Assembly (NCBI GenBank): GCA_014529385.2
Contig: CM043942.1
Location: 53,446,647-53,510,646, forward strand
Source: Adiantum capillus-veneris
Lineage: Eukaryota; Streptophyta; Polypodiopsida; Polypodiales; Pteridaceae
DNA: 64,000 nucleotides
Reading direction: 5' to 3'
The notes beneath the pieces are model-generated. The model saw only the letters and a program-made list of their open reading frames with translations. It was not told where the DNA came from and did not search any database. The translations under genes were made by a program, and so were the position numbers. This document shows positions 19,659 through 30,107 of this stretch, piece by piece; position 1 is the first letter of the stretch, and the number at the start of each line of letters is the position of its first letter.

Positions 19659-19963
19659 TGTTGATGCGGAATGGATCAGTGGAGGTGTGTGCATGGAGAT
19701 GGAGAGAGCAAAGAGAGGGAGAGAGAATACACAGAGATTGGGGTGGAGATCCCAAATCCTCTCAATGTGAGAATGAGAGAGTGAACTCCTTATTCTCATG
19801 TATATGAAAGAATAAGGAATAAGTGGGTGGCCAAACACGGGAAAATACGGGCACAAAGCACACCGTCTTTACCTAACAATCTCGCACTAAAGGCTGTGTG
19901 CCGATAAGTGGCGAGAAGACTAGACTACAACTAGTATGTACAAAAGGTGAGAGAAGATAAATC

Positions 19964-20300
19964 TCAACCTATGCCCACTGGCTCACTCCAAATACGTGAG
20001 TGCATCTGTAACCACTCTAGCATAAAAGCAAAGTGTGTACCACTGGGGCTAGAGCCACAATGACACTCCTGCTGCTGCAGGTATGTAGTGAGAACCTGCA
20101 ATGCTCCACTATGCACAATGCCAATGTCAGCCATCTCCGCACGACTGACAACTCTCATTGCAAATGCACCAACCGCATAAGCAAGATCAGGTCTCCAGAC
20201 CAAAATTTCAGACATGAGAGACCCAAAAGCTGGTGAAACATGCACTGTGTGCCAACCTATCGCTGTCAGCAACCTCAATGCCAAATGCATTTTCATCAGG
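19964..20300 (-). pseudogene. Copia RT-end and RNase H start fragment
   Basis: The minus-strand frame contains FGSLMSEILVWRPDLAYAVG, matching the copia motif G-S-L-M-Y-x-x-x-x-T-R-P-D-I-A-Y-A-V-G. VLTTYLQQQECHCGSSPSGT follows, equivalent to the R-Y-L-K-G-T region. The remaining RNase H is too degraded to follow. Confidence 0.65.
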
Positions 20301-20542
20301 AATCACCTGAATATGCATCACAATGTCAGCACCAACTGGCAAAGGCATCTTCGCTGAGAAAGACTGCAAAACCAAAAAATCAGCCCCATTGCAATCAGCC
20401 TCAAACATGTCAGATGCATCATAAAACCATGCATCAGTCTCTGGTTCAAACTGACCAAGTTGTGCATCCCCAAAGATACGATGTCTCCACAAGACAAATG
20501 CACAACCGGCTCTACATGTAGCACATCGGCAAAAGAGACATG

Positions 20543-21226
20543 TCACATCTCACGCTCCAAACATGGCTGCAAAAACACAGAGACTGCATCGTCTCGTGGG
20601 TAAGAAATGTGCAAAGGGTATACAAGACCACTCCTAGCACCTCTAGCTAGCACTAATGATCCCCTATGCATCACAAACGATTTCTCTTCAAGCAATATAC
20701 AATGTCCACAACTTTGCAATTGACACACTGAAATCATGCTCTGATTGAGTCCTGGTACATAGAGTATATCACGTAGCGTAAGCAATGCATCGCTAGGTAA
20801 AGACCAGAAAATATCTCCAGCACCCTCTATATCAAATGCTGAACCATCAACAAACTGCACACAATCAAGTCTCCCACTAGAGAAAGAGAAAAACAAATCA
20901 CTACGAGGTGTCACGTGAAAAACTGCATGCTCGTCTAGGAGAAAATGTGTAGACAATGTGCTATCCCAAGACACAAAGTAGTCCAAAGGCAAGCTAGACT
21001 CAAACGTGACATGCCCGTCACAAGCATCTCTAGCATCTCTCACACTAGCCTCATGCATTTGCCTCTTTCGTTGCCTCATACGCCTGAAGCAAAAACGCCT
21101 AATGTGCCCTGTGTGATCACAATGCCAACATCGCATGTATCGGAAACTACAAGATCGTCGTCTCCCATGAGTCATCACTGTAGACTCTAAATTGTCAAAA
21201 TGTTTGCAACCATAAGTGAATGGCAA
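20543..21226 (-). pseudogene. Copia gag knuckle and protease-like fragment
   Basis: A 227-codon open stretch with the knuckle CWHCDHTGHIRRFC (CX2CX4HX4C). Next is FLLDEHAVFHVTPRSDLFFS, the place where copia proteases have D-S-G-A-S-x-H-x-T/S: the Asp is kept but Ser-Gly are replaced by Glu-His. LTLRDILYVPGLNQSMISVC is the conserved L-x-V-P-x-x-x-x-N-L/M-x-S motif that follows. Gag sequence before the knuckle is absent. The open length is surprising given that active-site loss. Confidence 0.72.
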
Positions 21227-21989
21227 AGAAACAAACTATGGTGAGAAATCTTGGGAGAAATCCGACAGAGTCTCTCCTATAAACTGAGCAAAAAACTCAA
21301 GTACAACTCAACCATAAACCATGCCAAATTGGCAACAAAGTGGAAGATCACTTGACCACTATATAATCATGAAACCCATGATGAATTGCATCAAAATCGA
21401 TGCACACATATGCATAAACAACTCCACAATCTGCAAACTCTACAAGCATACAATCTGGGACAAACTGCTGAAACGAGCGTAAAGCGCATAACCATATACA
21501 CAAGTAGAGATCAAAGTGGCTCAAAACGCATCCCACAAGAGAAACTGGCAGCAAAATTCTGCAAAAACTTGTGAAACCTATGTGACAGCCTGTCTGTAGC
21601 CACACAAGCATATGCAATCCTCACTCCTGCGAAACACTAAATTGTGTCCAAGTTGTCAAAGTGAGAGTAAATACTCAATCACTATCAAAGTGGGAATATA
21701 TCGACCATTGTACAAGGTGGCATAACACTACAAACTTTTAAGACGCGGAAGAACGGACAGAGTTTCCTTTGCAAAATGAGCCAAAACTCAACGCGAAGTG
21801 CAAACCATAAAATTGCAGATAACTGCCAGAGTGGGAGTAAACCTCGACCACTATAGTCTCCGAAGGAGAACTCTAAATCATAAACCATAACACTAGCATG
21901 CATATCTCTTCTAAAATACTAGTAGCATCCTACCACACTATCATCACATTCACTCTCTTGTACATGTACACTTGTGCTTCTAGTGATTC

Positions 21990-23694
21990 TTCTTCACCTT
22001 GGGATTTAGGAGGAATAGATTCAGTAATAGTTTACCTCTTTCTTTTTATGATATCTATAATTTCTTCATGAAACTGACTTTTAGCTGTGCCAAGAACTTC
22101 ACCCAAGGTAAACTCAACTTTGCTATTCAAAATCCTTTCCTCCAACACCTGCTTTAAGTTTGTGGCAGATTCAATGTCAGATTGTAGTCTATATGTAGGG
22201 CCTTTTGGCTTTGCTTTTCCTTGCTCTTTCTTATTCAATGTAGATGCTTCCTCCATAGGAACCTCACAAGGAGGAGGCACCTATGGTGAAGCCTCATAAG
22301 AAGGTCATGGATCCTTTCTTCCTCCAGCTGTTGTGACCCTTTTCAAAGTAGAGGGACATGCATCTCCATTCTCACGTCTACGCTTCTCTTCCACAATTAC
22401 TTCATTGTTATGGCATTTTACAAGATAGGCATGCACTGATAAAGAGTCCATAGGATTGCCAAACTTGTTTTATGGCATATGCAATCACCAGATTCATGTA
22501 ATACCTATTTAGCTACCTTCCCTTTTTTGGTTGATGCCACTACACACGGACACAAAATATTGACCTCCCAAAAGCATCTTGAGTAGACTTTAACCCTTTA
22601 TTTTTAATTAGATCTATCTTTGCCCCATAGGTAGCAGATCCATTGCAGAGATGGCATGATTGGTTAGCATATCCTCCACTAACTTTTGCAAACCCCCTTT
22701 TCCAAAGTTAGTTCGTAACCGCATACCTGTCTCTTGCAAAGGGATCTTCCCATCCTTAAAAAACACAAGATTCCGTTTTAAGGCATCACTAAGGCCATCA
22801 CAATTCCTTCTGCCATGGTCTGTGCTATCACACCATATGCATTTGTGCACAAATCCTTCTTTGCTTTGGGATTTATATCCAGCAGCTTTTCCTTTCTCCT
22901 CAAGACTTGTCAAATTTAACTTCATTCTTGCATGCCCTTAACAAGCTCATAAAGCATAGAATTATCACCTTTTGGGCTCACAACAACAGGATTTGGCAGA
23001 ATTTCAATTATGCTGGAGGTAAAAGTAGCACCATTCACCACAATCTTGTCCCTACAACGTTGCCTCTTAGCAAGCAATGAGATTGTATCTTCAACCCATT
23101 TCCACTTAGCCTTTAGACCATGTTCTGCATTCTTATAATCAAGGAGTAGCTCTAAATTTTCTTAGAGCTCAAGACTTGTAGCTTGTTTTTCACTATCCAA
23201 AGTAGCTTTTTTTGTTCTTGACAGCTGAGCATAGTGCCACACAAACTTTCTCCATCAACAGTTCAGTGATGAAAGTTCTTCTTTTGGCTTTGCAACCCAT
23301 TCCAAGAAAGTTCGTTTTGTAACCCTTTTAGAGTCCTCCATGAAGTATCCCCCCTTTAGGGATAATTTGAATCACTCCCAACCTCCTCCATGCTCCTCCC
23401 CGATTCCCCTTACATGATCTCTAATCTCAAGGACCACAACAAGCTCAAAGCTACGAATCATGTCCACCTCTAGAAATTGTTGTAGCTCCATCTCCCTCAC
23501 ATAACCACAAAGATGCTTTGTGAAATATTTCCCTTTGAATTGGTTGATTTTTTTCACAATAAATTGAAGGTATTTGGCTAATGACACCCCCCTTCTTTTT
23601 GCAGCATGTTGTTGTTACATAAACATAGCAAATGCTTGCAACATTTTCATTGTGCCTTGATCAAGGCGCATGTAGTATTTTTCTTGTTGATCCA
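21990..23694 (-). pseudogene. Gypsy gag, broken
   Basis: On the minus strand the frame begins MDQQEKYYMRLDQGTMKMLQ at about 23694, just downstream of the PBS-like site. INQFKGKYFTKHLCGYVREM and FELVVVLEIRDHVRG follow (23540-23390), then a knuckle CIWCDSTDHGRRNC (about 22835-22800). The segment GPTYRLQSDIESATNLKQVL and FTLGEVLGTAKSQFHEEIID (22200-22040) resembles the conserved tail of a plant/fungal gypsy gag family. At least five stops and frame changes. It is truncated near 21990, where copia sequence starts. No protease or pol of this copy remains. Confidence 0.7.
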
Positions 23695-23754
23695 TAGATA
23701 TAATTATTTGTATTTAAATAGTTGAAAACAATATTTTGAATCCTCACCCGGGCT

Positions 23755-23773
23755 GCTTACGTCGGGCTCACCA
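23755..23773 (-). promoter_or_regulatory. Possible primer-binding site
   Basis: On the minus strand TGGTGAGCCCGACGTAAGC starts with TGG five bases after the proposed LTR end and 60 bases before gag. The primer tRNA is not identified; it is not initiator Met. Confidence 0.45.
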
Positions 23774-23778
23774 GAAAG

Positions 23779-25828
23779 TGTGTCAAAAAGTGTGCGGTCT
23801 AGCTGAGAATGTGCGGTACCTTGGGCTGTGAGAGTTTGTGATGAGAATCACAAACACTTTGTGCAAAAGTTCTTATGGAAAATCACTAAACCTCTTCCTA
23901 AATATGGTTTAATGTAACATTTAATGCACTAGTAACTTGTGTGTAGCGGAAAATAGTGACAGAGTGAGCATTCCTTTAAGAGTAGATTCTTTATGAGCAT
24001 AAAGAGAGTGCTCAATTGGAGATAGCAACATAACAATTACACCTAGCTAGCTTGGAAATGATATAACTTGAAAAGAGAAAGAAATAGAACAATTTACAAC
24101 AGTTGAGGATCGGATTTTCATGGAGCCGGTCCCCCTCCAAAAGGCTTTGTATTATAGCTTCTCCCATCAAGGGAGACTTTTGTACAATACAATTCTTTGT
24201 GTTCCTTCAATAACTAGCTAGTGCAATGAAGATGGAAGCTTCAAGCACTAAGCAACACTTGAAACACAACATTAATTCCTTGTTGGTCTCGGACCCAAGA
24301 CCTCACACACCTTCGAAGATGGTGAGAGCTAGCGAGGTATGAGAATAGATTGAGAGGAAAAAGAAGTACTCTTACGAGAAAGAAGTATTTCTCCTCACAT
24401 AATCACTCATAAAAGCTTATCATAGCTTAGTAATTAGCATGGATGAGAAGATGAGCATGCACTGAAGCTTGGCTCTTGGTTGGATTTTCATCACAAAGCC
24501 AAGAGTTGTTGGTGTAGGCTTCCCTTCTCCAAGCTTGGAGTAGATGATGAGCTTTCCATTAAATCTTGAGAAGGAGAGAGAGAGAGAGAGTCTTCTTGCT
24601 TCACACATGAGATTGTGTGAGTGTGTGTGTGATAATGCCTTGTAAAATTCAGCGCCCTCTCTCTCTTGGTCGACCCCTCTTGCTAATTACTCTTGCTAGC
24701 ACCCTATTGGTCCTTGCAGGGCTTAACCAATAGTAAATTAGGGGTAAAATTGATAGTCTTCTGACAAGTGTCCCTCTTTTCCCTTTTGTGAGAGCTTTAG
24801 GTAATTTAATTAATTAACTTAACTCTCTTTGGACCTTTTTATCTTCTGGCCAATAGGAATCAGGCAAGCCATTGGGCTGCTTGATGCTCATTGGACCCCT
24901 TGGGAGACTGCCCAATAGTCTTCTGGGAAGCTTAATTTTCATTGGTTCTTATCAAGTGTTTAAAAAATGTATTAAACTAGACTTACTCTAGCTTAATTCT
25001 CATTGGTCCACCTCTATGTCCATCCAATAGGATTTGAGTACACCTTGTGGGCAACTGGGCTAGGGGTAAAATTGATAGTCTTCTGACAAGTGTCCCTCTT
25101 TTCCCTTTTGTGAGAGCTTTAGGTAATTTAATTAATTAAATTAACTCTCTTTGGACCTTTTTATCTTCTGGCCAATAGGAATCAGGCAAGCCATTGGGCT
25201 GCTTGATGCTCATTGGACCCCTTGGGAGACTGCCCAATAGTCTTCTGGGAAGCTTAATTTTCATCAATGGTTCTTATCAAGTGTTTAAAAAATGTATTAA
25301 ACTAGACTTACTCTAGCTTAATTCTCATTGGTCCACCTCTATGTCCATCCAATAGGATTTGAGTACACCTTGTGGGCAACTGGGCTAGGGGACTGGCATG
25401 TGTCCACTATGCCCTTTGTGTAAAGGGGAGCCTTTGAGAGTGTGTGTGTGTGTTTCTCTCTCATTCCCTACTAAAAGCGCTTGCCCCTTCCTATGTAGGA
25501 GCTTTGTTGACTTTTTGGTACACTCACTAAGCATCCAATTTTTATTAAGCTTGGCCATTTGGACTTACCTTTGAATTTTAGAACCTTAGAATTCTGGAAG
25601 TCTTAATGGGCTGAACCTTAGGGTCCTTGAAGCCCATTGTTGCACATGCTCTTTTGCAGATGGCCCCCCTTTTGGATCCCTCTTTTACCTCCTTTGAATC
25701 CCTACTATTGCCTGTCTGCCAGTTTACCCAATATTCTAGCTTTTTCTCCCCTGGTACTTCCCCATATTAAATGATCAATTTAACATGAGAAAATCATTTA
25801 GGAGAATTAGATATTAGTTATTATGACA
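23779..25828 (-). repeat. Gypsy LTR shared by two tandem internal regions (about 2.05 kb)
   Basis: Bounded on the plus strand by TGTGTCAAAAAG at 23779 and ATTATGACA at 25828. On the high-coordinate side (minus-strand upstream) lies a purine tract AAGAGAGAGAGG following GTCGAGGACGAC, the usual 3' end of a plant chromovirus. On the low-coordinate side lie a PBS-like site and gag. So it is the 3' LTR of one copy and the 5' LTR of another. It contains a 322-bp tandem duplication (24741-25390). No second full LTR of this family is in the window, so the boundaries are inferred. Confidence 0.55.
24741..25390. repeat. 322-bp tandem duplication inside the gypsy LTR
   Basis: Copy 1 24741-25062, copy 2 25063-25390. 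Both run from GGGGTAAAATTGATAGTCTT to GGGCAACTGGGCTA and are nearly identical apart from a small insertion (TCAATGG versus TTGG context near 25262) and one substitution near 25140. Confidence 0.93.
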
Positions 25829-25865
25829 TTACCTCTCTCTCTTGAAATCATAGTCGTCCTCGACT
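25829..25865 (-). promoter_or_regulatory. Polypurine tract of the chromovirus
   Basis: On the minus strand GTCGAGGACGACTATGATTT followed by CAAGAGAGAGAGG ends directly at the LTR. The G-A-rich tract is the plus-strand primer site. Confidence 0.65.
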
Positions 25866-26224
25866 ATGTAGTAGAGAAGATAAAGCATAATCATTAGTCC
25901 GTTTGCTAGCGGGTAGAGGATCCCTATTTTACCCTATGACATCATTCTAGAGTGGATGACTAATCCACTTGGGTGCTTGAGAGACACCGTGTGCCGCAAG
26001 CATGTCTGCACATTAGTCCATATCAACCTTCCGTAGTAGAGTGACAAGCTCTACTTGGTGTTTGGTAGACGTCGTCTCCACAAACTTGATCCTAAGCATG
26101 CATACTCATTAACATATGTGCACATTAAAGAAAAGAGAGTCTTATAAGACAAAGAATTTGTTCATTTAAACATTTTTACATTTGGTTACTCTAGCAAATC
26201 ATTGTAAGCATTGACAAGGTTTTG

Positions 26225-27350
26225 GTTATCCTTTAATTGTATGCCTTGCATCCATCTAGGATCTTCAAAAGGATAATTCTTAAACTTAATAAGATATCCT
26301 CTGATAGTCTTACCACCTCTCAATACCTTGTCTTCATGTCGGAGAATGGACTCGGGCTACAACACCTCTTCTTGGTCCTCGATCTCCGGTGGGTCTTCAA
26401 TGATTGTTTTTTGAGGTGGATCTCCTTTGTAAGGCTTTAGTAGGCTCACATGGAAAGCATTGTGTATGAGCCAATGGTCAGGAAACTTGAGTTGATAGGC
26501 CATCTCATTGATTGGCCTAAGAATCTGAAAGGGACCGTAGTACCTTTTTGCTAGTTTAGCATAGTACTTTTGGTGTCCTATAGGATTCTTGCCCATCTTG
26601 TGCCTTAGTCGAGCCTTGGGAAAGTTAAGCAAGACCCAATCATTTTCTTTAAAGGCTAGAGCTCTTCTGTGATTATTAGCAGTAGCCTTTTGCCTTTGCT
26701 GAGATATGGATATAGCATCCTTAATCTTTTGAAAAGATTCTTGTAGGTCTCGGCTATATTCATTTGCAGCGAAGATCTTCCCGTGTACTTTCAGTAGCAG
26801 GGGACTTTTTGATCTTCCCTCAATCACCTTGAAAGGTGCTTTTCCCATGGAAAAATGTACAGTGTTATTGTAAGCATACTCCACTAAAGGTAAGTACTTC
26901 TCCCATTGGGATCTTTGATCTACTTCTGTGACATAAGCTTTTAGTAGATCGAGAATTATTAGGCTAGCTATTTCAGTTTGGCCATCCGTTTGTGGGTGAT
27001 AAGCTGAAGAGAAATTTAGTCTTGTACCTAAATTTTCAAAGAGACCCTTCCATAAATTACTGGTCATTCTAGGATCTCTATCCAACACTATGAATGTTGG
27101 CAAGCCATGGTACTTCTAGATTTGTGATATAAAGAGGGTTGCCATTTGATGGGCTTTGATTGTCTTTTTGACAGGTATGAAATGTGCTTGTTTGCTAAAC
27201 ATGTCCACTATCGTCCATATTCTTGTATTCCCATGGATAGACTTGGGCAATCCAAAGATAAAATCCATGGATATGCTATCCCATGGAGAATTCGGGATTG
27301 GCAAAGGTTGAAGCAATCCAAGTTGCTTCCCCCTATCAAACTTTTCTAGC
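26225..27350 (-). pseudogene. Chromovirus integrase core, C-terminus and chromodomain
   Basis: Minus strand: NSPWDSISMDFIFGLPKSIH (first Asp), IWTIVDMFSKQAHFIPVKKT (27316-27116), then after one stop FIVLDRDPRMTSNLWKGLF (second Asp) and SSAYHPQTDGQTEIASLIIL (Glu; the usual T-E-R-V/x-N is changed). RYYGPFQILRPINEMAYQLK and NAFHVSLLKPYKGDPP follow. The chromodomain (SILRHEDKVLRGGKTIRGYL, IKFKNYPFEDPRWMQ) is at about 26345-26235. Only two or three lesions in 1.1 kb. The N-terminal zinc domain and RT are absent; the break at about 27350 coincides with short tandem repeats. Confidence 0.85.
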
Positions 27351-27490
27351 TACTTTTCTAGAATTTGGATATTTTTAGCTACTTTTCTAGAATTTAAGGT
27401 TGTTGGTAGGCACCTTGAGAAACTAGACAAGCAAGTTTGAGGTCATTTGGATATTTTTAGCTACTTTTCTAGAATTTAAGGTTGTTGATT
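27345..27490. repeat. Short tandem repeats at the integrase breakpoint
   Basis: A segment starting TTTGGATATTTTTAGCTACT and ending AAGGTTGTTG occurs at about 27364-27405 and 27446-27487. A partial copy (TAGCTACTTTTCTAGAATTT) at 27347-27366 touches the integrase end. Confidence 0.85.
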
Positions 27491-27599
27491 GACATTGTGG
27501 CTGTTTTGACAAGGGGATTTGTTTTTTTTTTTTGCATCAAGAGTTCTTGTGTGTCCAATAGATCATCTCACTAACTTGTATACTTTTGATTTTATAGGG

Positions 27600-29450
27600 A
27601 GATTGGAAGTAGCTTGGGAAGTTACCATATAGAATTGACTACACCATAATTGAGCTACTATTGGTATCAGAAACTAGGTATTCATTTTCATTATGGAGTT
27701 CAAGTCTTTAGTACCTAAGGTCAAGTCGTTTTGTTACCAATCAAGGTTATAATTGAGAGACTAAAAGCAGAGTATCTATAAAATAAAGCATAAACAAAGG
27801 GAAGCCTTTAAAGACTATAGTGAAAGAAGTGTTGGACACTTACTCCGACTCAAGTTCCAAGATGTCTTCTCTTTTGACCCAATTGGGGACTGGAACCTCT
27901 CTTACATTCAAGCACATTTTGACCTTCTACAAGATTAACAAGCACGGGGCTCAAATTTATAAGGAACCTAGCAAGGAGTATGTAGTAAGGGTAGATGATC
28001 ATACAATTGAGTTTGAAGAGGAGGTTAGGTCTAACAAGAAAGATACCTTCTACATGAACCAAAACAGTACGCAATACCTCAAAATACAAAATATTGTAGA
28101 CCAATAGGGATTGGAGGTTGACACTTTGATTCCAAACATGGACATAAAAGAGGGACTAGAGCTAGAAGGATATGATTGATAGACACCAAGCTTTGAAAGT
28201 GTATACCTATTGACAACCCAAGGCTTGGAGTCTATTGTTGGGAGGACAACAATGTTATGGAATTGATTTGGACTTCTCATACTAAACCAGGTCAAATGAC
28301 ACTCTTAAAAAATCATGTATATTTCAAAATAAGAAAGAGGGGCTTAGGTAACCTTCTTGTCCATCTCTTCAAGGATTGTTATAACAATAACTTTGTAATG
28401 ATGACTCCTAAAGAGATTGAACATACAAAATACCAAGGATACTCAATCCAAGAAGTCATTATGGATACAATACTTGAAATTGAATAGAGCATTGTGTCAA
28501 ACAAAAGAGCATTTGGTAGCATGACCAATTAGCGAGGAAATTATATCAATGATGTAAATTGGGAAAGAAGTGCAAAAAAACCAGCCAAGAGAGTGGGTGC
28601 AAAGCATCATGTAGGGTCAGACCAACTAATTTTCAAAAATGGATTAAAAAATACAGCGAATCACCGGATCCATATGACCATCGAGCAAGCTTCAGATAGG
28701 TTCTAAGAGTTGAACATGCAATGGAACTCCACAGTCAGTTTGAGGGGTTTAGGCTAACCTCAGAGAGAAAATCTTTGACTTGGTTCTAGGCCATACCTCC
28801 TGAATCTATTATGGTTCTACCAACTTTCACTATCATAGTTTTTTTCTTCTTGCTCAAAAATGGGAATCAAACATAGCACTGTAGCACAAATCTATAGCTT
28901 CAAACAGAAACATGGAGAAAACATAAGAGATTGAGTGAGTTAGATGAGGCAATACATTGATTTATTTTTCTGATGAAGATTTGAACCAAGGAAAGGCTTG
29001 TCTCACTATTCCTAGAGGGATTGCTCAACAAGGATTTGCATGCCATTTTGTATAGTAAGAAACATGTAACTTGGGAAGAATGCAGCCTGGATGCAATCGA
29101 CTAGTGGGATAACTGTAAAATTTCCAGTGAGGAAAGAATTGTAAAGGAGACTCAGAGTGAAAGAACCACATCAAAAGTATTGGCAGAGGAAGAACCAATA
29201 GTGGCATCTCCTGACTATGTTATTGAGGACATGCTTAAGTGCACAAATGATATGATGAATAACATGCAAAGGATGCCTATCAGTGGGCTTGGGTAGGGGA
29301 AACCTATGGGACAACCCAGATTATCAAAATGGTGTGCCATCAAATGGAAATGGACCAACCACAAAATAAATGAGTGCTATTATAAGCCTAAATACGATGG
29401 GAATGTCTAGTATATATTGATGAGACAATAAGGACCCCCAATGTATAGGC
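27600..29450 (+). mobile_element. Plus-strand gypsy gag-region remnant
   Basis: From about 28690 the plus strand reads, across frames, ELNMQWNSTVSLRG, a gag-domain segment, then KHGENIRD (about 28908) and a metal-knuckle-like WCAIKWKWTNHKINECYYKP (about 29335-29390), similar to the W-C-x-x-C-x-x-W-x-N-H-x-T-x-E-C-Y-Y knuckle of Tat/Ogre-type gag but with Cys changes. TGGTATCAGA at 27663 may be the start of a tRNA-Met PBS; no LTR is clear. It is opposite in strand to everything around it. Confidence 0.5.
27820..28487 (+). pseudogene. Unrecognised ORF ahead of the plus-strand gag
   Basis: Two open stretches (27820-28107 and 28257-28487) contain MKEVLDTYSDSSSKMSSLLT, LTFKHILTFYKINKHGAQIY and YVVRVDDHTIEFEEEV, then LLKNHVYFKIRKRGLGNLLV and YQGYSIQEVIMDTILEIE. 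The intervening 150 bp hold stops but keep a similar amino-acid style. No domain is recognised. The position before gag on the same strand recalls the extra 5' ORF of Ogre-type elements, but I see no sequence proof. Confidence 0.4.
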
Positions 29451-30107
29451 ATCTACCAAACATGGAAAAAATCCAAAAATTGCCTGTAGCTATGGAAAAA
29501 CCACAACATATATTAGGTCAACATCCACACTGCTAGGAATAAATGTTGTACCAATCAAGTACATGTTTTGGGGCTCATCAACACATGTAACCTAAAATCA
29601 GGAACACCAAACTACTTACCCAAAACACTCCTTGAACACTTCATACAAAATAAGACTTACATCTTGTACTTCAAGATAAGCAAATGAACACATAAAACAT
29701 CTCATTCATAGCAAAAAATGAGAGAGAAAACTTTTAGGATAAGCAAAAGAGTATCAAAACATAGTAGTAAGCATGGTAAATACGTGCTCCATTCCTCCAA
29801 AAAATTGCCATACAAAACCCCACGAGTACTCCTCATAAATTCCTCACAAAATGTTCTTTTGCATCAGACTTAACTATATCAGATTCAACAAATTCCAACG
29901 TAACATAACACATTCTGACTGAGAAAAGTTCTAGTTAAGCATTACCCATTTCAACACCTAGCACACCCTAGCGGTGAATTTCAAGGAAATGTGACCTGGA
30001 TCTACATGTCCCTTGATCAAAATATAAAATAAAACAAAAAATTCAATCTATAGCTAAAGTAAAGCTTCCTATTCAGTTAACAATGCTATGAGAAAACATA
30101 TCCCCTA
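29451..30107. other. AT-rich noncoding stretch
   Basis: No ORF, repeat or LTR boundary is recognised. It lies directly behind the stop of the minus-strand ORF ending at 30108, so it may include its 3' untranslated region. Confidence 0.4.

Larger units (their letters stand above)
19659..21960 (-). mobile_element. Degenerate Ty1/copia remnant, internally deleted
   Basis: On the minus strand, from high to low coordinates: a leader (about 21900-21230), a gag knuckle plus protease-like segment (21226-20543), then directly RT-end and RNase H-like sequence (20300-19964), then a PPT-like stretch and an LTR-like segment (19878-19659, TGTTGATGCG to CCTAACA on the plus strand). Integrase and most of RT are missing. 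The leader has two motifs (TCTCTCCTATAAACTGA near 21270 and GTTTCCTTTGCAAAATGAGC near 21765) that recur in the leader of copia C2, so the families are related. No 5' LTR is found. Confidence 0.65.

Noticed and set aside
19659-19878. Claiming a full LTR pair for the copia remnant at 19659-21960
   Set aside because: Only one LTR-like segment is visible; no matching 5' LTR or PBS is found near 21900-21960.
22087-22941. Plus-strand frames opposite the gypsy gag
   Set aside because: The minus strand has the knuckle and family-like gag text; the plus-strand frames have none.
27541-27610. Intron-like end (TTTTATAGGGAG) suggesting a host gene exon
   Set aside because: No donor partner and no host-like protein; downstream frames belong to a retroelement gag region.
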